A stretch of DNA of 64,000 nucleotides from NCBI RefSeq assembly GCF_000186865.1, contig NW_008705571.1, forward strand, positions 832,530-896,529. Direction: 5' to 3'. Source of the stretch: Aureococcus anophagefferens. Lineage: Eukaryota; Sar; Pelagophyceae; Pelagomonadales; Pelagomonadaceae. Position 1 is the stretch's first letter, and each line of letters starts with the position of its first letter. The notes under the pieces were generated by a model, which saw nothing but the letters and a program-made list of their open reading frames with translations, had not been told where the DNA came from and did not search any database. Shown here piece after piece: positions 33,305 through 43,651 of the stretch. The position numbers and the translations under genes were made by a program.

Positions 33305-36300
33305 TTACTCGGTCTGGCGGATCTTCCGCCGGCGCTCCGCGGACAGAACCTGTTCTTTCCGCTTCTTGGCCCAGGACGTCGGATCGATGGACGGCTTGAC
33401 GCCGCGGCCGTAGGCCGAGCTCGCCTGGTCCTGGGCGGACTTGGAGCGCAGGTTCTTGTCGCGGATCTTGGGCAGGCGCTTCCGCGGCGACGACCGGAGC
33501 GCGGACCGCGCGAGCTTGGCGGAGCGCAGCAGCTGGCGGATCTCGTGGCTCCGGAGCCCGGCGGCGTGGAGCCTGTGTGCAAATCAACCAGTGAGCTGGG
33601 ACGTCGGGGCCAAACTTCAGAATTCTCTAGCTCGGTCAAATCGAAGTCGATTTGGCTGATTTTTGGACGAATCGATTGCTCTCAGCGAGTTCTCGAAGCA
33701 CGGCGGAAGTGATTGTGTCAAAACATTCGAATACGCGCACATTGAAGTCGGGTTGAAGATTTGATTTGCACACAGCGTGGAGCGTCGCGCTCGAGATGGC
33801 CGCGAAGGACGCCAAGTCGCCGCAGTTGGCGTCGCGGAGCCGCGCGGCCGCGCGGACGGCGCGCGGCGCGTCGACGCCCGACGCGACGAGGAAGGCCAAA
33901 AGGAAGCCGTCGCGCACGTCGTCGTCGGCCGACGCCGCCCGCGCGCCGCCGCCGTCCGTCGTCGCCGCGCTGAGGTCGCTCGCGCTCTGCTCGACGTCGA
34001 CGGCGCTTCGGGGCGACGAGCCGCGGCTCCGCCGCTTCGCGGGGGACGCGGAGTCGTCGCCGCGCTTCTCCGCGGCGTCGCGCTCGAGGGCCGCGAGGCG
34101 CGCCTCGAGGACGCTCAGGCGCCCCCGCGCGCGGAGGCTCTTGGCCTCGGCCTCCTCCTGGGCCCGGCGCTTCGCACGGTTCGCGGCCTTGCGCTTCGCG
34201 GCCTCCTCGACGGCCTCGGGCGCGGCGAAGAACTGGACCTGGACGATGGGCGCCGCGTCCGGGTCCTCGGGGTTGCCCGGCGTCTGCGACTGGCCCGCGG
34301 GCCGCGTCGCCATCGCGTCGTCGGGGAACCGCGGCGACTTGCGCGCCTTCCGCTTCTTCTTCTTGCCCGACTCGAACTGGACGCCCCGCGGCGGCGGCTC
34401 GTCGTCGAAGCGCGCGCGCCGCCGCTCGTGGAGCTCGGACGCGTCGGGCTGGGGCGACTCGCGCGCGTCGTCGTCGTCCGCCGGCGGCGGGCTCGCGAAG
34501 CGCGCCTTCCGGCCGCCGGGCGGCGGCGTGCCGCCGGCGACCTTGACGCGGGCCTCGCGCGCGTCGTCGTCGCGCGGCGGCGGCGTGCCGAAGCGCGCCT
34601 TGCGCGGCTTCGGGCTCGACACCTCCGCCGCGAAGCGCGCGCGGCGCGGGCTCTCGTCGCGCTCGCGGTGCAGCGGCGACGTCACGGACGTCGGCGACGA
34701 CTCCTTGAGGTCGCCGTCCTTGAAGGCCTCGTCGCCGCCGCGGCCCCGGTCGACGCGCCGCGGCGACCCGCCCTGGGGCGCGCGCTCGACGCCCTTGGGC
34801 CGCTCGCGCGCGGCGGCCGCGTCGACGCCGGGGCCCGGCGCGCCCGCGTCGTCGCCGAGGTCGTGGCGCAGCGGGGGCTCCGCGGGCGCCGCGTCCCAGC
34901 GCAGCGCCGCCGGCGGCTCCGCCGCGTCGTCCCAGCGCAGCGCCGCCGCCGGTTCCTCCGGCTCGTCCCGGGCCTCGGGCTCGCCGCGGCCGATCTCCGC
35001 GTTCGCGGCCGCGATGAGCGCGGCGCGGTCCTCGGGGTCGACGCCGATGGCCGCCATCATCGCCGCGTCCTCCTCCGGGTTCTCGCCGAAGGCCGCCATC
35101 GTCGCCTCCTCCGCGGCCGCCTCCGGGTCCCGCGCCGCGAGGCCGAAGCTCGCGCGGCCCTCGGGCTCCTGTTCGCGCTCGGGCATGGGCGGCGGCTCGT
35201 NNNNNNNNNNNNNNNNNNNNNNNNNNNNNNNNNNNNNNNNNNNNNNNNNNCGCACCGCCGCCGGCGGCTCGTCGAGAGCCGTGGGCCGTCTCCTCCTCCA
35301 CGGGCTCCGCCGCCTCCTCCGGCGGCGGCTCGTCCGAGGCCGCCGGCTCCGCCGGCTCGTCGAAGCGCGCGGCCGCCGGCTCGCTCGCGTCCGACCCCGG
35401 CGACGCGAGCGTCTTCGCCGTCGACTGCAGGTCGCTGTCCGCGGGCGCGACGCTCGCCGGCGGCGAGTGGTCCGGCGGCGGCGGCGACGCAAAGTCCGCG
35501 CGGTCTGGCTCCGAGGCCGGCGACGCGTCGAGCGCGACGGCCGGCGGCGCCGCGGCGTCGGCGAGGACGACCGGCTCGTCGTCGAGGACGACCGGCTCGT
35601 CGTCGAGGACGACCGGCTCGTCGTCGAGGACGACCGGCTCGTCGTCGACGGGCGCCGCCGCGCCGGCGTCCGCGGCGGCGTCCGCCGCGGCGCCGTTGAC
35701 GGGCGCGGGCGGCGCGGCGACGGCGTCGAAGTCGACGAGGGGCTGGTGGCTGATGTCGAAGGAGCCGTCCGTGTTCAGGCGGACGACGTCGCTCGGGAGG
35801 TCGGCCATGTCCGGGCTCACGATCGCCGGGTCGCGCGGCGAGAGGCGCGGCGTCGCCCCGGCGGGCGCCACCATCTGCTCCATGGGCGCCACGCCCTGGT
35901 CCATCATCTGCTCCTGGTGCATGGACATGGCGATCTCGTAGGACCGCGGCGTGAGGACGACGTCCTGGCCCGTCGCCGCCGCGCGCTCCATCTCGGCGTG
36001 GATGTGCTCGCGCATCATGGCCTCGGCCATCATGGACTCCATCATGTGGTGCTCGATGGCCGCCTGCTGCATCTCCGCGTGCGCGGCGGCCATGGCGTAG
36101 GACCGCGGCGTCCACTGTTCGCCGCCCGGCGGCGCGTAGCCCGCGGGCGGCACGGCGCCGGGCGGCGGCGCGCCGCCGCCGTAGGCCTCGGGCGCGTAGT
36201 CCGGGTTGTCCGGGTAGTCCGGCGGCAGCTCGCCCCCCGCGGCGGCCCCGTAGTCCGCGGCGACGGCGGCGTCGGCAAGCTCCAGGGCCGCGTAGTGGGC

Positions 36301-36432
36301 CTCCTCGCCCTTCTTGTGGAGCTCGGCCTCGGCGACGGCGACGGGCGTGTACGCCTCCTCGGCGACGGGCGACCCGGCGTCGGGGACGTCGACGGGGGGC
36401 GGGACTCCAGGGTCGGGCTGCCCCGGCTCCAT
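33305..36432 (-). CDS. Disordered protein with SAM-like C-terminal domain, interrupted by assembly gap
   Basis: Start MEPGQPDPGVPPP at 36432. The N-terminal half is disordered: two TPRSY motifs in a Met-rich region (about 105-185) and four tandem DDEPVVL units. After the 50-N gap the frame differs, as expected for a gap of unknown length. The second half carries RxARF motifs, a basic KKKKRKARKS stretch, a coil (RKAANRAKRRAQEEAEAK) and a C-terminal helical domain, FLLAFLVASGVDAPRAV to SHEIRQLLRSAKLARS, resembling a SAM domain. That domain is split by an introner: exon 1 ends at 33785, the intron is 33573-33784, and exon 2 is 33572-33305, ending RRKIRQTE. Full length unknown. No orthologue recognised. 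Confidence 0.65.
33573..33776 (-). mobile_element. Introner, ~204-bp TIR family, copy 1
   Basis: 204 bp with terminal inverted repeats CTGTGTGCAAATCAA and TTGATTTGCACACAG, flanked by a perfect 8-bp duplication CGTGGAGC (33565-33572 and 33777-33784). About 98% identical to the copy at 38959. On the coding (minus) strand the upstream duplicate begins GC and the element ends CACACAG, giving a GC-AG intron 33573-33784 with exact restoration. A GT at element position 5 would instead add 12 nt in frame. Confidence 0.93.
35201..35250. other. Assembly gap (50 Ns)
   Basis: Run of 50 Ns inside the coding region of the 33305-36432 gene. It is flanked on both sides by sequence coding for EPP-type repeats, which may explain the failed assembly. 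Confidence 1.
35562..35645 (-). repeat. 21-bp tandem repeat, four copies
   Basis: Four perfect copies of gaggacgaccggctcgtcgtc on the plus strand, coding for four consecutive DDEPVVL heptads in the minus-strand gene. Confidence 0.9.
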
Positions 36433-36663
36433 CCTTGGTAAACCGCCTTAAACGCGGCTGCAACGTTTCAACCTCGGCTTATTTATTGGGCGCTCTCCGG
36501 CAGCCCTCGGGGGAGCTTACTAGATCTAGCAAAGCGTGCCGACGAAGAAGCGTCGGGGCGAATAAATTTACGGCGTCTCGCGCCGCGGGGATCGGCTACG
36601 GGACGCGCGCCCCGGGTCCCAGCTCCGTGGGCTCCCAACCCCGCAGCCGCCGCCGGAAAAACC

Positions 36664-37591
36664 ATGCCGCGGGCGTCGGACCTGCAGAGCTCCTCCAGCT
36701 CCTCAAAGGACCCCTCCCTCGACGACGTCGTGCTCGTGCGGCTCCCGGCCCGGAGCGGCGCGAGCCGCGCGGCGACGTCCGTCTTCGAGATCCAGAACGT
36801 GCTCTCCCCGGACGCCTGCGTGCGAGCACGAGACGCGGTGAACGAGTGCTTCGACGCCGGCGCGGAGCGCGGAGCCCCCCCCTCTGATGATGTTCCCCCC
36901 CGTCCCCCGGCCTCACGGAGCCCCGCGCAGGTCGAACGACGGACCGCGGCGTCAGCCTGCCGACGCAGGACGTCATGGTCAGCAGCCTGCCCCAGCAGTC
37001 GCAGGACGAGATCCGCAACGCGCTCGAGCTGACCGCGCGGAGGGTCTCCATGGAGCTCACGGGCGTCACCCTCGAGTTCACCATGTCGCGGGCCTTCGTC
37101 ATCGTCTACGACGCCGCGCGCCAAAAGGGCCTCAAGTGCGTGCGCCCTCCCCCGCGCGCGCGCGCCTCCGCCGACGCCCCGGGCCCCGCAGGAAGCACAC
37201 GGACGGCCGCAAGGAGGGCGCGACGCTGCTCCTGCTCATCTCCAAGCCGAACCGCGACTTCGAGGGCGGCGGGACGCGCTTCTTTCCCTCGGTCCTCGAG
37301 TCGTCCTTCGACGCGAAGCCCGCGCTCGGCAGCACGATCGTCTTCCCCTCGGACACGCTCCAGCACGAGGGCATCCCCATCAAGCGCGGCCGGCGCCTCC
37401 TCGTCTGCGTCTTCGCGACCAAGAAGAAGATCGGCGGCGGCGCGCTCGGCCCCGGCGACTCCAAGGCCATCGACACCATCCAGCCCGCGAGCTCGACGCA
37501 CGAGAAGGCCTCCAGCCACGGCAAGAGCAAATACGGCATGATGAACGACGACCAGGTCCTCTCGCAGGAGTGCGCGTGCACGATCTCCTGA
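36664..37591 (+). CDS. 2OG-Fe(II) oxygenase (prolyl-4-hydroxylase-like), three exons
   Basis: Probable exons 36664-36901, 36931-37135 and 37192-37591 (about 280 residues). Exon 1 has FEIQNVLSPDACVRARDAVN; exon 2 has LPQQSQDEIRNALEL and SRAFVIVYDAARQKGLK; exon 3 opens KHTDG, the HxD iron ligands. It continues ATLLLLISKPNRDFEGGGTR, with distal ligands in DTLQHEGIPIKRGRRLL (His and the 2OG-binding Arg). Intron 2 (37136-37191, GTGCGT...GCAG) is clear. Intron 1 is uncertain: GTCCCCC...GCAG would be only 29 bp, next to C-runs that may hide errors. Substrate unknown; the C-terminal CACTIS ending resembles a prenylation-like Cys motif but is not convincing. Confidence 0.75.
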
Positions 37592-37904
37592 GGGCCCGTA
37601 GGACCCCCCGCTTCCCCCGTCTTTGTACATGATGTTTGTCATCCTTCGGTAGTGTGTACACGCGCCGACTCCGCCGGCGAGTCGAGCTTACACGCCGGCC
37701 GGCGTGAGCTTAAGCAAGAAAAAGTTAGATAAAAAAGAACACCGAAAGTCGGTTTGGCCTAGAGGGCCTCCTTGAGCATGCTGCGGTTCGGGCTCGGGGA
37801 GGGGCTTCGGCATGGTTCCCTGCCTGCCTGCCCGCCCAGACCGAGCGCCAGAGAAGGCTGTAATGCTCGCATCGGTTTCTGAAGGCACGTCCAGCTTCAC
37901 TATT
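37592..37904. other. Convergent intergenic spacer with palindromes
   Basis: 313 bp between the stops of the convergent 2OG oxygenase and the cation channel. It contains the hairpin GACTCCGCCGGCGAGTC near 37667 and the perfect 14-bp palindrome ACGCCGGCCGGCGT near 37692, then an AT-rich A-run near 37720-37740. These may serve 3'-end formation for either gene. No ORF of note. Confidence 0.5.
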
Positions 37905-40900
37905 TTATGTTGGCACGACGTCGTCGCCGGGCCCCGAGTTCGTGTCCTTCGGGTCGCCCGCGGCGGAGAGGCGCGCGTGGCGGAAGCGGCCCACGCAGCG
38001 CATGACGTGGAGCTGGACGAGGCAGCGGCACCAGCGGACCTTGAGCTTGGGGATGCCGATGAAGCACTGCTTCACGAGCGTCGCGGCGACCGCGTGGTAC
38101 TCGAGCTCGCGCGCGGCCTGGCCGTCGGCGAGCGTGTCGAGGGACGTGTCGTGGTGCGCCACGTCGAGGTGCACGGCGTAGGCACTGTGGCGGTTCTTCT
38201 CGTAGGCGTGGCACTCCTCGAGGATGAAGCGCGCGCGGACCATGAGCTCGACGAAGCGCGAGTCGCGGCCGCACCCGAAGGGCGCCTTCAGGTCCCGCAG
38301 CAGCCGGTAGATGGCCGCCTCGGGGATGCGCCCGGAGCCCGTCGGGTCGTGCCTCCCCCAGACGCGCCGCAGGTCCTCGATGCCGCCGTAGGCCGCGACG
38401 ATCTTCGGCTCGCTCAGCGAGTCGTAGGCCTCCGAGATGATCATGACGAAGAGGTTCAACACGAAAAAGTCCATGATCACCACGAAGGAGCCGAAGAACA
38501 CATACACCCCAAACTTGTACAACGGCTCGTTCCAGCCCGGCTTCGGGTCCGCGGCCGCTATAACGAGCTCGGGCCAGACGTCGCCGTTCGCGCACACGAA
38601 CAACAGCAGCAGCGCGTGCGCCGGCGACTGGAAGCCGAGGTAGTGGCCCCGGGGCTCCGGCAGGTCGTAGTGCGCGTAGAGCAACCGCCCCAGGCCCGCG
38701 TAGACGTACAGGATCATGAACATGATGAGCAGGATCGCGACGATGAACCGCATCGGCCGCGTGACCGCGTAGTAGATCTGCGCGTAGTTCGGCAGGCGCC
38801 GCAATAATCGCAGGATGCGCGCGCAGGACACGGCGGCCGCGACCTTGACGGGCCCCGCGTCGCGGCAGGACCGGCCCCAGAGCGCCTCGACGAGCGCGGC
38901 CAGCGTCACGAACAAGTTGCCGAGGTTCGCGGAGTCGTCCGCGTAGGCGCGGAGCGACCTGTGTGCAAATCAAATCTTCAACCCGACTTCAATGTGCGCG
39001 TATTCGAATGTTTTGACACGAGCACTTCCGCCGTGCTTCGAGAACTCGCTGAGAGCAATCGATTCGTCCAGAAATCAGCCGAATCGACTTCGATTTGACC
39101 GAGCTAGAGAATTCTGAAGTTTGGCCCCGACGTCCCAGCTCACTGGTTGATTTGCACACAGGGAGCGACCCGCGCGCGTAGAGCGCCAGCAGGACCTCGG
39201 CGGAGAACGCGCACGCGACGACGCCCGACGTCGCCGCGGCGACGGCGGGGAGCCAGGCCGGCTCGCTCCGGTGGCGGCAGGCCATCGCGGCCGCGTTGAC
39301 GAGGATGACGCCGTCGAGGCCCCAGCCCGCGGCGCCGCGCTGCGTCATCTCGCGCTCGAGCCAGAGCCGCAGGGGCGTCGGCGGCGCCTCGCTCACGGGC
39401 ACGCTCGACCGCTTGACGTCGTGGAGCACGCCGTTGAGCAGCCGCCGCGCGTTGCCCTCCGCGGCCGTGACGAAGTAGCCCTTGACCTCCGCGTCCGTCG
39501 TCGTCGCCGCGATGGCGTCGTTGCGCATCTCGAGGAAGCCGCCCCAGATGAGGTTCATGAAGAGCTGGGCGAAGTAGATGTTGAGGCAGAAGTAGACGAC
39601 GAAGAAGTACCAGAACGCGAATTCGCTGTGGCCGCTCTTCGGCGAGTAGTTCGCCTCCGTCGCGGCCATCGCGGAGAACATGAGGTCCGTGTAGCCCGAG
39701 CCCGCGATGAGTAAGAACGTCGACAGGATGCTCCCCGGGAAGTCGTCGTAGGTGTAGGGCGGGTTCTCCCAGCGCTCGTTCGCGCACGGCGCGACCTTCT
39801 CCGAGCCGTCGCTGAAGGTCTCGCCGCGGCGGTACGCGTATCTCGGGAAGCCCGGGTCCGTGCAGTAGGCGAACGTGCCCTTGAAGAACTCCTGGCCGAT
39901 GAGCGCCGCCACGGGCCAGACGACGAACATCACCGAAAAGAGCGCGCCGAGCGTCGGCACGCACGAGATCACGGACACGGCCAGCAGCCGCACGGTCTTG
40001 AGCTCGCGGACCAGGACGAGACATCGCAGGGACCGGAGCACGAAGAAGACGCGGTTGCCCGGGTCCAGGATCAGGCCCACGATGCCCGCGAAGACGACGG
40101 CGCGCTCGAGGCCGATCGCCGCGCCGCGCGCGGCGCGCCGGAGCCGGTCGTCGATCTTCCACCCGTGGCGCCGCCGCTCGCCCTCCTCTTCGTCGTGGAT
40201 GAAGCCGTGGAGCGTCGCCGACTGGTCCTCGCTGAGCCCGTTCTGCTGCGACGAATGGAGCTTGTCCTCGGGCCGGCGCCGGTTCGCGTCGAGGTGGCGC
40301 CGCGCGCGGTGGTACGCGTGCGCCGCGCGGCAGGCGCACTCCGCCACAAAAACCAGCCCCGCCGCGGCGTCCAAGATCGCCCAGCCCGGCCGCGCGTCCG
40401 GGCCCGCGTAGGCGTCGCAGAGCGGCACGCCGCACGTGACGACGGACGACGCGACGGCGTCGCGGAACGCCTTACTTTCGACGAGGTGCTCGAAGAAGCG
40501 GGCCCAGCTCTCCTCGGACCGCTGCTTCTTCTTGGGGATGCGCACGCGCTTCTCCCGCGCCGGCTCCGGCAGGAAGAGGCTCATGCGCGCGTTCTTCTTC
40601 TGCGGCGGCACGGCGAAGTTCTTCCGGCCCTTGACGTTGAGCTGGTTTTTGGAGCCGTTGAGCTGGTGGACGAGCTCGACGTGGACGGCGCTCGCGCGGG
40701 CCTTGCGCGTGCTCGAGCGCCGCTTCTTGTTGAGGCGCGGCTCCCGCGGCGCGTCGCCGTCCTTCGTCTCCTCGACGGCGCGCGCCGCGGCCAGCGCGAG
40801 GCCGGGCGCCTCGGCGACGCGCGCGTGGAGCCGGAGCAGGAAGAAGGCGCGGTTCAGCCGCCGCCGCACGACGAGGACGTAGTAGATCATGCGGAGCTTC

Positions 40901-43373
40901 TTGCGCTGGTCGAGGACGTCCAGGTAGAGCGTCGTCGACTCGTCCAAGAGGCACGCGAGCACGACGTTCGCGAGCACGAGGCGCCCGACGACGGCGATGG
41001 TCACGAAGAACGCCGCGCTCTCCTCGCCGCACTTGGCCATCGTCGAGTACATGACGTAGCTCCAGTCCTCGCCCAGCGCCGTGAGGAAGACCTGGAGGAA
41101 GGCCCAGGTGAACGAGTCGAAGCGCACCGCGCGCTCGTGCTCCGCGTCGTTCGGCGACGTCGCGACGAGGCCGTAGGGCCCGAAGAACTGCATGGCGCCC
41201 AGGGTCATGATGAAGAGGAAGAGGAGCAGGAGGAGCAGGCTCGGCCAGACCGCGTCGAGCGCCACCTCGATCATGAGCAGCACCTCCCTCAGCGAGTTCC
41301 AGTGGCGGACCGCGCGCACGAGCCGCGCGAGGCGCACGAGCCGCAGGATGCGCAGCGCCTTGACGCTGCGGAGCATGGACTCGACGAAGATCTCGACGAC
41401 GGAGCAGACGCAGATCACGAAGTCGAACCAGTTCCACGCGTCGCCGAAGTACGGCCCGACGCCGAGGATCGCGACCTTGGCCGCGAACTCGACCGCGAAG
41501 AAGATGGACGACCAGAGGTTGACGACGTTCGCGAAGCGCGACACGGACTTGGTCGCGTGGTAGCCGTCGGCGGCCATGGCCGCGACGCTCAGCAGCACGA
41601 CGAGCGTCACGAGCACGTTCGGCCACCGCGTCGGCGACGTGAGGAGTCGGCGGACCCGCGAGCTCCGCGTGCCGCGCCAGAGCCGGTCGCCGAGGGTCTG
41701 CGGCCGCTGGATGCGCAGGGACATGTCCTCCGGCACGAACTTATCGTCGTCGTCGAGCTCCATGGACCGCGTCTTGACGAGCCTGTCGCTGATCGCGTTG
41801 ACGTGGCGCCTGCGCGGGTGGACTCGTAAGCTTTCAAAAAGGGGGGGGGACGCCGCCGCCGCGCCGCTCGGGCTCCTCCGCGGGCGCGAGCTCGCCGTCG
41901 AGGACCGCCTTGATGTCCTCGCGCGTGTCGCCGTACTCGTGGAACTGGGAAAGCAGCGCGGCGACGGCGATGGAGAAGAGCATCGTGCTCACGGCGAGCA
42001 TGAAGCAGACGAAGAACGCGGACACGCCGGAGCCTGCGACGACAAGAAGTCTCACCCCCGCCAAGTAGTACACGGGACGCCGCCGCCGCGCCGTTGGCCT
42101 CCTGCGTGTGGAGCATGATGTCGCTCCAGATCTCGCCAAAGGCCAGGTTCGTCAGCGTGAGGACCGTCGTGAGCACGTTGCGGAACCCCGCGTAGCCCCG
42201 GCCCGGCCCGTCGGCGGACGCCGCGCGCGCGCAGGAGTAGCCCGCCTCGCAACCGTAGCCGTCGACGACGAGCCGCGGCAGGCCGCAGGTCCTCGCGGTG
42301 CCGCCGGGCGCGACGGCGTCGTCGTTCAGCCAGCAGGCGACCTGCGAGATCTCGAGGCCCGCGCTGAGCTCGTCGCCGTACTGGGGCGACCCGTCGAGGT
42401 CGGAGACGCAGCGCGTCACGGGCGTCGGGCTCCACAGCTGCATCGCCGCGAGCGACAGCGTCAGCAGGACGCCCGCGATCATCAGCACGATGTCGCGGAG
42501 GTTGATGAGCGACCGGAGCAGCACGGCGATGGTCCGCTGGAGCCTACGGGCACGCGGGGTGGGTCATCGCGGGGCGTCTCGCGGCACGCGCACCTCGGCA
42601 CGCGGTTCACGGTGCGCAGCGGCCGGAGCACGCGGAGCGCCTTGAGGAAGCTCACGTCGGGCGCGTCCATGTACGCGGCGTCGACGACGCCCGTCAGCGC
42701 GACGACGGCGTCGAGCACGTTCCAGGCGCTGTAGAAGTAGCGCAGCCGGAACGTCGCGATCTTCGCGATGGCCTCGAGGACGAAGGCGCCGAGGATCGCG
42801 AGGTCCGCCGCCTTCCACCAGAGCGGCGCGCCGCCGTCGCGCCTACCAAGCATGACGGCGACGATTTCTCTTCGTTTTCCCGATCAAAATCGCTCGAAAA
42901 TCGTCACGGCCACAGGACGCCGCGTCGCGCTCCCAGCGCGGGTTCCACATCGCGAGCAGGGCGCAGTTGATCAGGATGAGCACGAGCATGCCGTTCTCGA
43001 AGCGCTTCGACTTGAGGAAGCGGCCCGCGCGCGACGGCGCGGCGACGCGCGCGGCGGACGCGTCGCCCGACGGCGACCGGCGCCACGGCTCGTAGCGCTG
43101 GCCCTCGCCGAGGGCCTTGTTCGCCGCGGCGTTCTCCTGCTCGTCCGTCAGCTCGAGAGTCGGCGCGACGTCGACGACGACGTCGACCCGGGGCTCGTCG
43201 ACGTCGGCGTAGCAGAAGAACTCGAAGGGCGGCGGCGTCTCAAAGGTCGTCGAGCAGGACCAGCACTGGTCCTGTAAGGGCATCGGCTCCTCTCGCGAGC
43301 TGGGCTTGAACAGGTCGCTCGGCGCGAACAGGTCGGAGAACCACCCGCCGCCGCTCTCGCGGCGCTTCGCCAT
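37905..43373 (-). CDS. Four-domain voltage-gated cation channel (Cav/Nav/NALCN type)
   Basis: About 1,695 residues in five exons: 43373-42931, 42842-42594, 42543-42074, 42033-39170 and 38958-37905. Four 6-TM repeats are visible, each with an S4 (for example LKALRVLRPLRTVNRV and LRSVKALRILRLVRLARLVR). Pore loops read FGEIW, LGEDW, AGSGY and NGDVW in domains I to IV, a filter ring of E-E-S-D. After IVS6 comes the Cav-type EF-like block RRVWGRHDPTGSGRIPEAAI. Two introns are introners (42843-42930, 38959-39169); the others are 42544-42593 and 42034-42073. One base too many in the a5g9 run at 41836-41849 breaks the frame between domains I and II; phases agree if one base is removed. Membrane Ca2+ or Na+ channel, selectivity uncertain. 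Confidence 0.88.
38959..39161 (+). mobile_element. Introner, ~204-bp TIR family, copy 2 (opposite orientation)
   Basis: 203 bp with the same terminal inverted repeats CTGTGTGC...GCACACAG, flanked by a perfect duplication GGAGCGAC (38951-38958 and 39162-39169). Relative to its host gene it is inverted compared with the copy at 33573. On the minus strand the upstream duplicate begins GTCGCTCC and the element again ends CACACAG, so it forms a GT-AG intron restoring ARGSLRAYADD in the channel. Confidence 0.93.
42843..42922 (-). mobile_element. Introner, 80-bp family, copy 2
   Basis: 80 bp on the minus strand, CGGCGTCCTGTGG to CATGCTTGGTAG, with a perfect 8-bp duplication (plus strand CGTCGCGC at 42835-42842 and 42923-42930). 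In the sense orientation of the channel gene, the upstream duplicate begins GC and the element ends TAG. Removal of 42843-42930 restores WERDGGAPLWW. Confidence 0.9.
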
Positions 43374-43553
43374 GGTGGAAAGCACACGACTCAGCTGCCC
43401 ATCATCGTCCAGCCACAAAATCTTCACCTTGTCGTTGCTCGATGCTTTCGCAAGTCGGCGTTGCAGCGGGCTGCCCCCATCGATGGGATGATGGTGGCCT
43501 TTTAGGCATCAGCCGCTGCGCTCCAGCCATCGCCGGACGCCTCGCGCTGGCAT

Positions 43554-43620
43554 ATGTCGCGCCTCGCGGACTACGACAAATGGGCGTATGTGACGGACAG
43601 CGACGACGACGAGGCGGCAA

Positions 43621-43651
<31 letters not shown>

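Noticed and set aside
41800..41870. A GTCCCCC...GCGCAG intron between channel domains I and II
   Set aside because: It gives the wrong phase at the next exon; a single-base error in the a5g9 run explains the data better.
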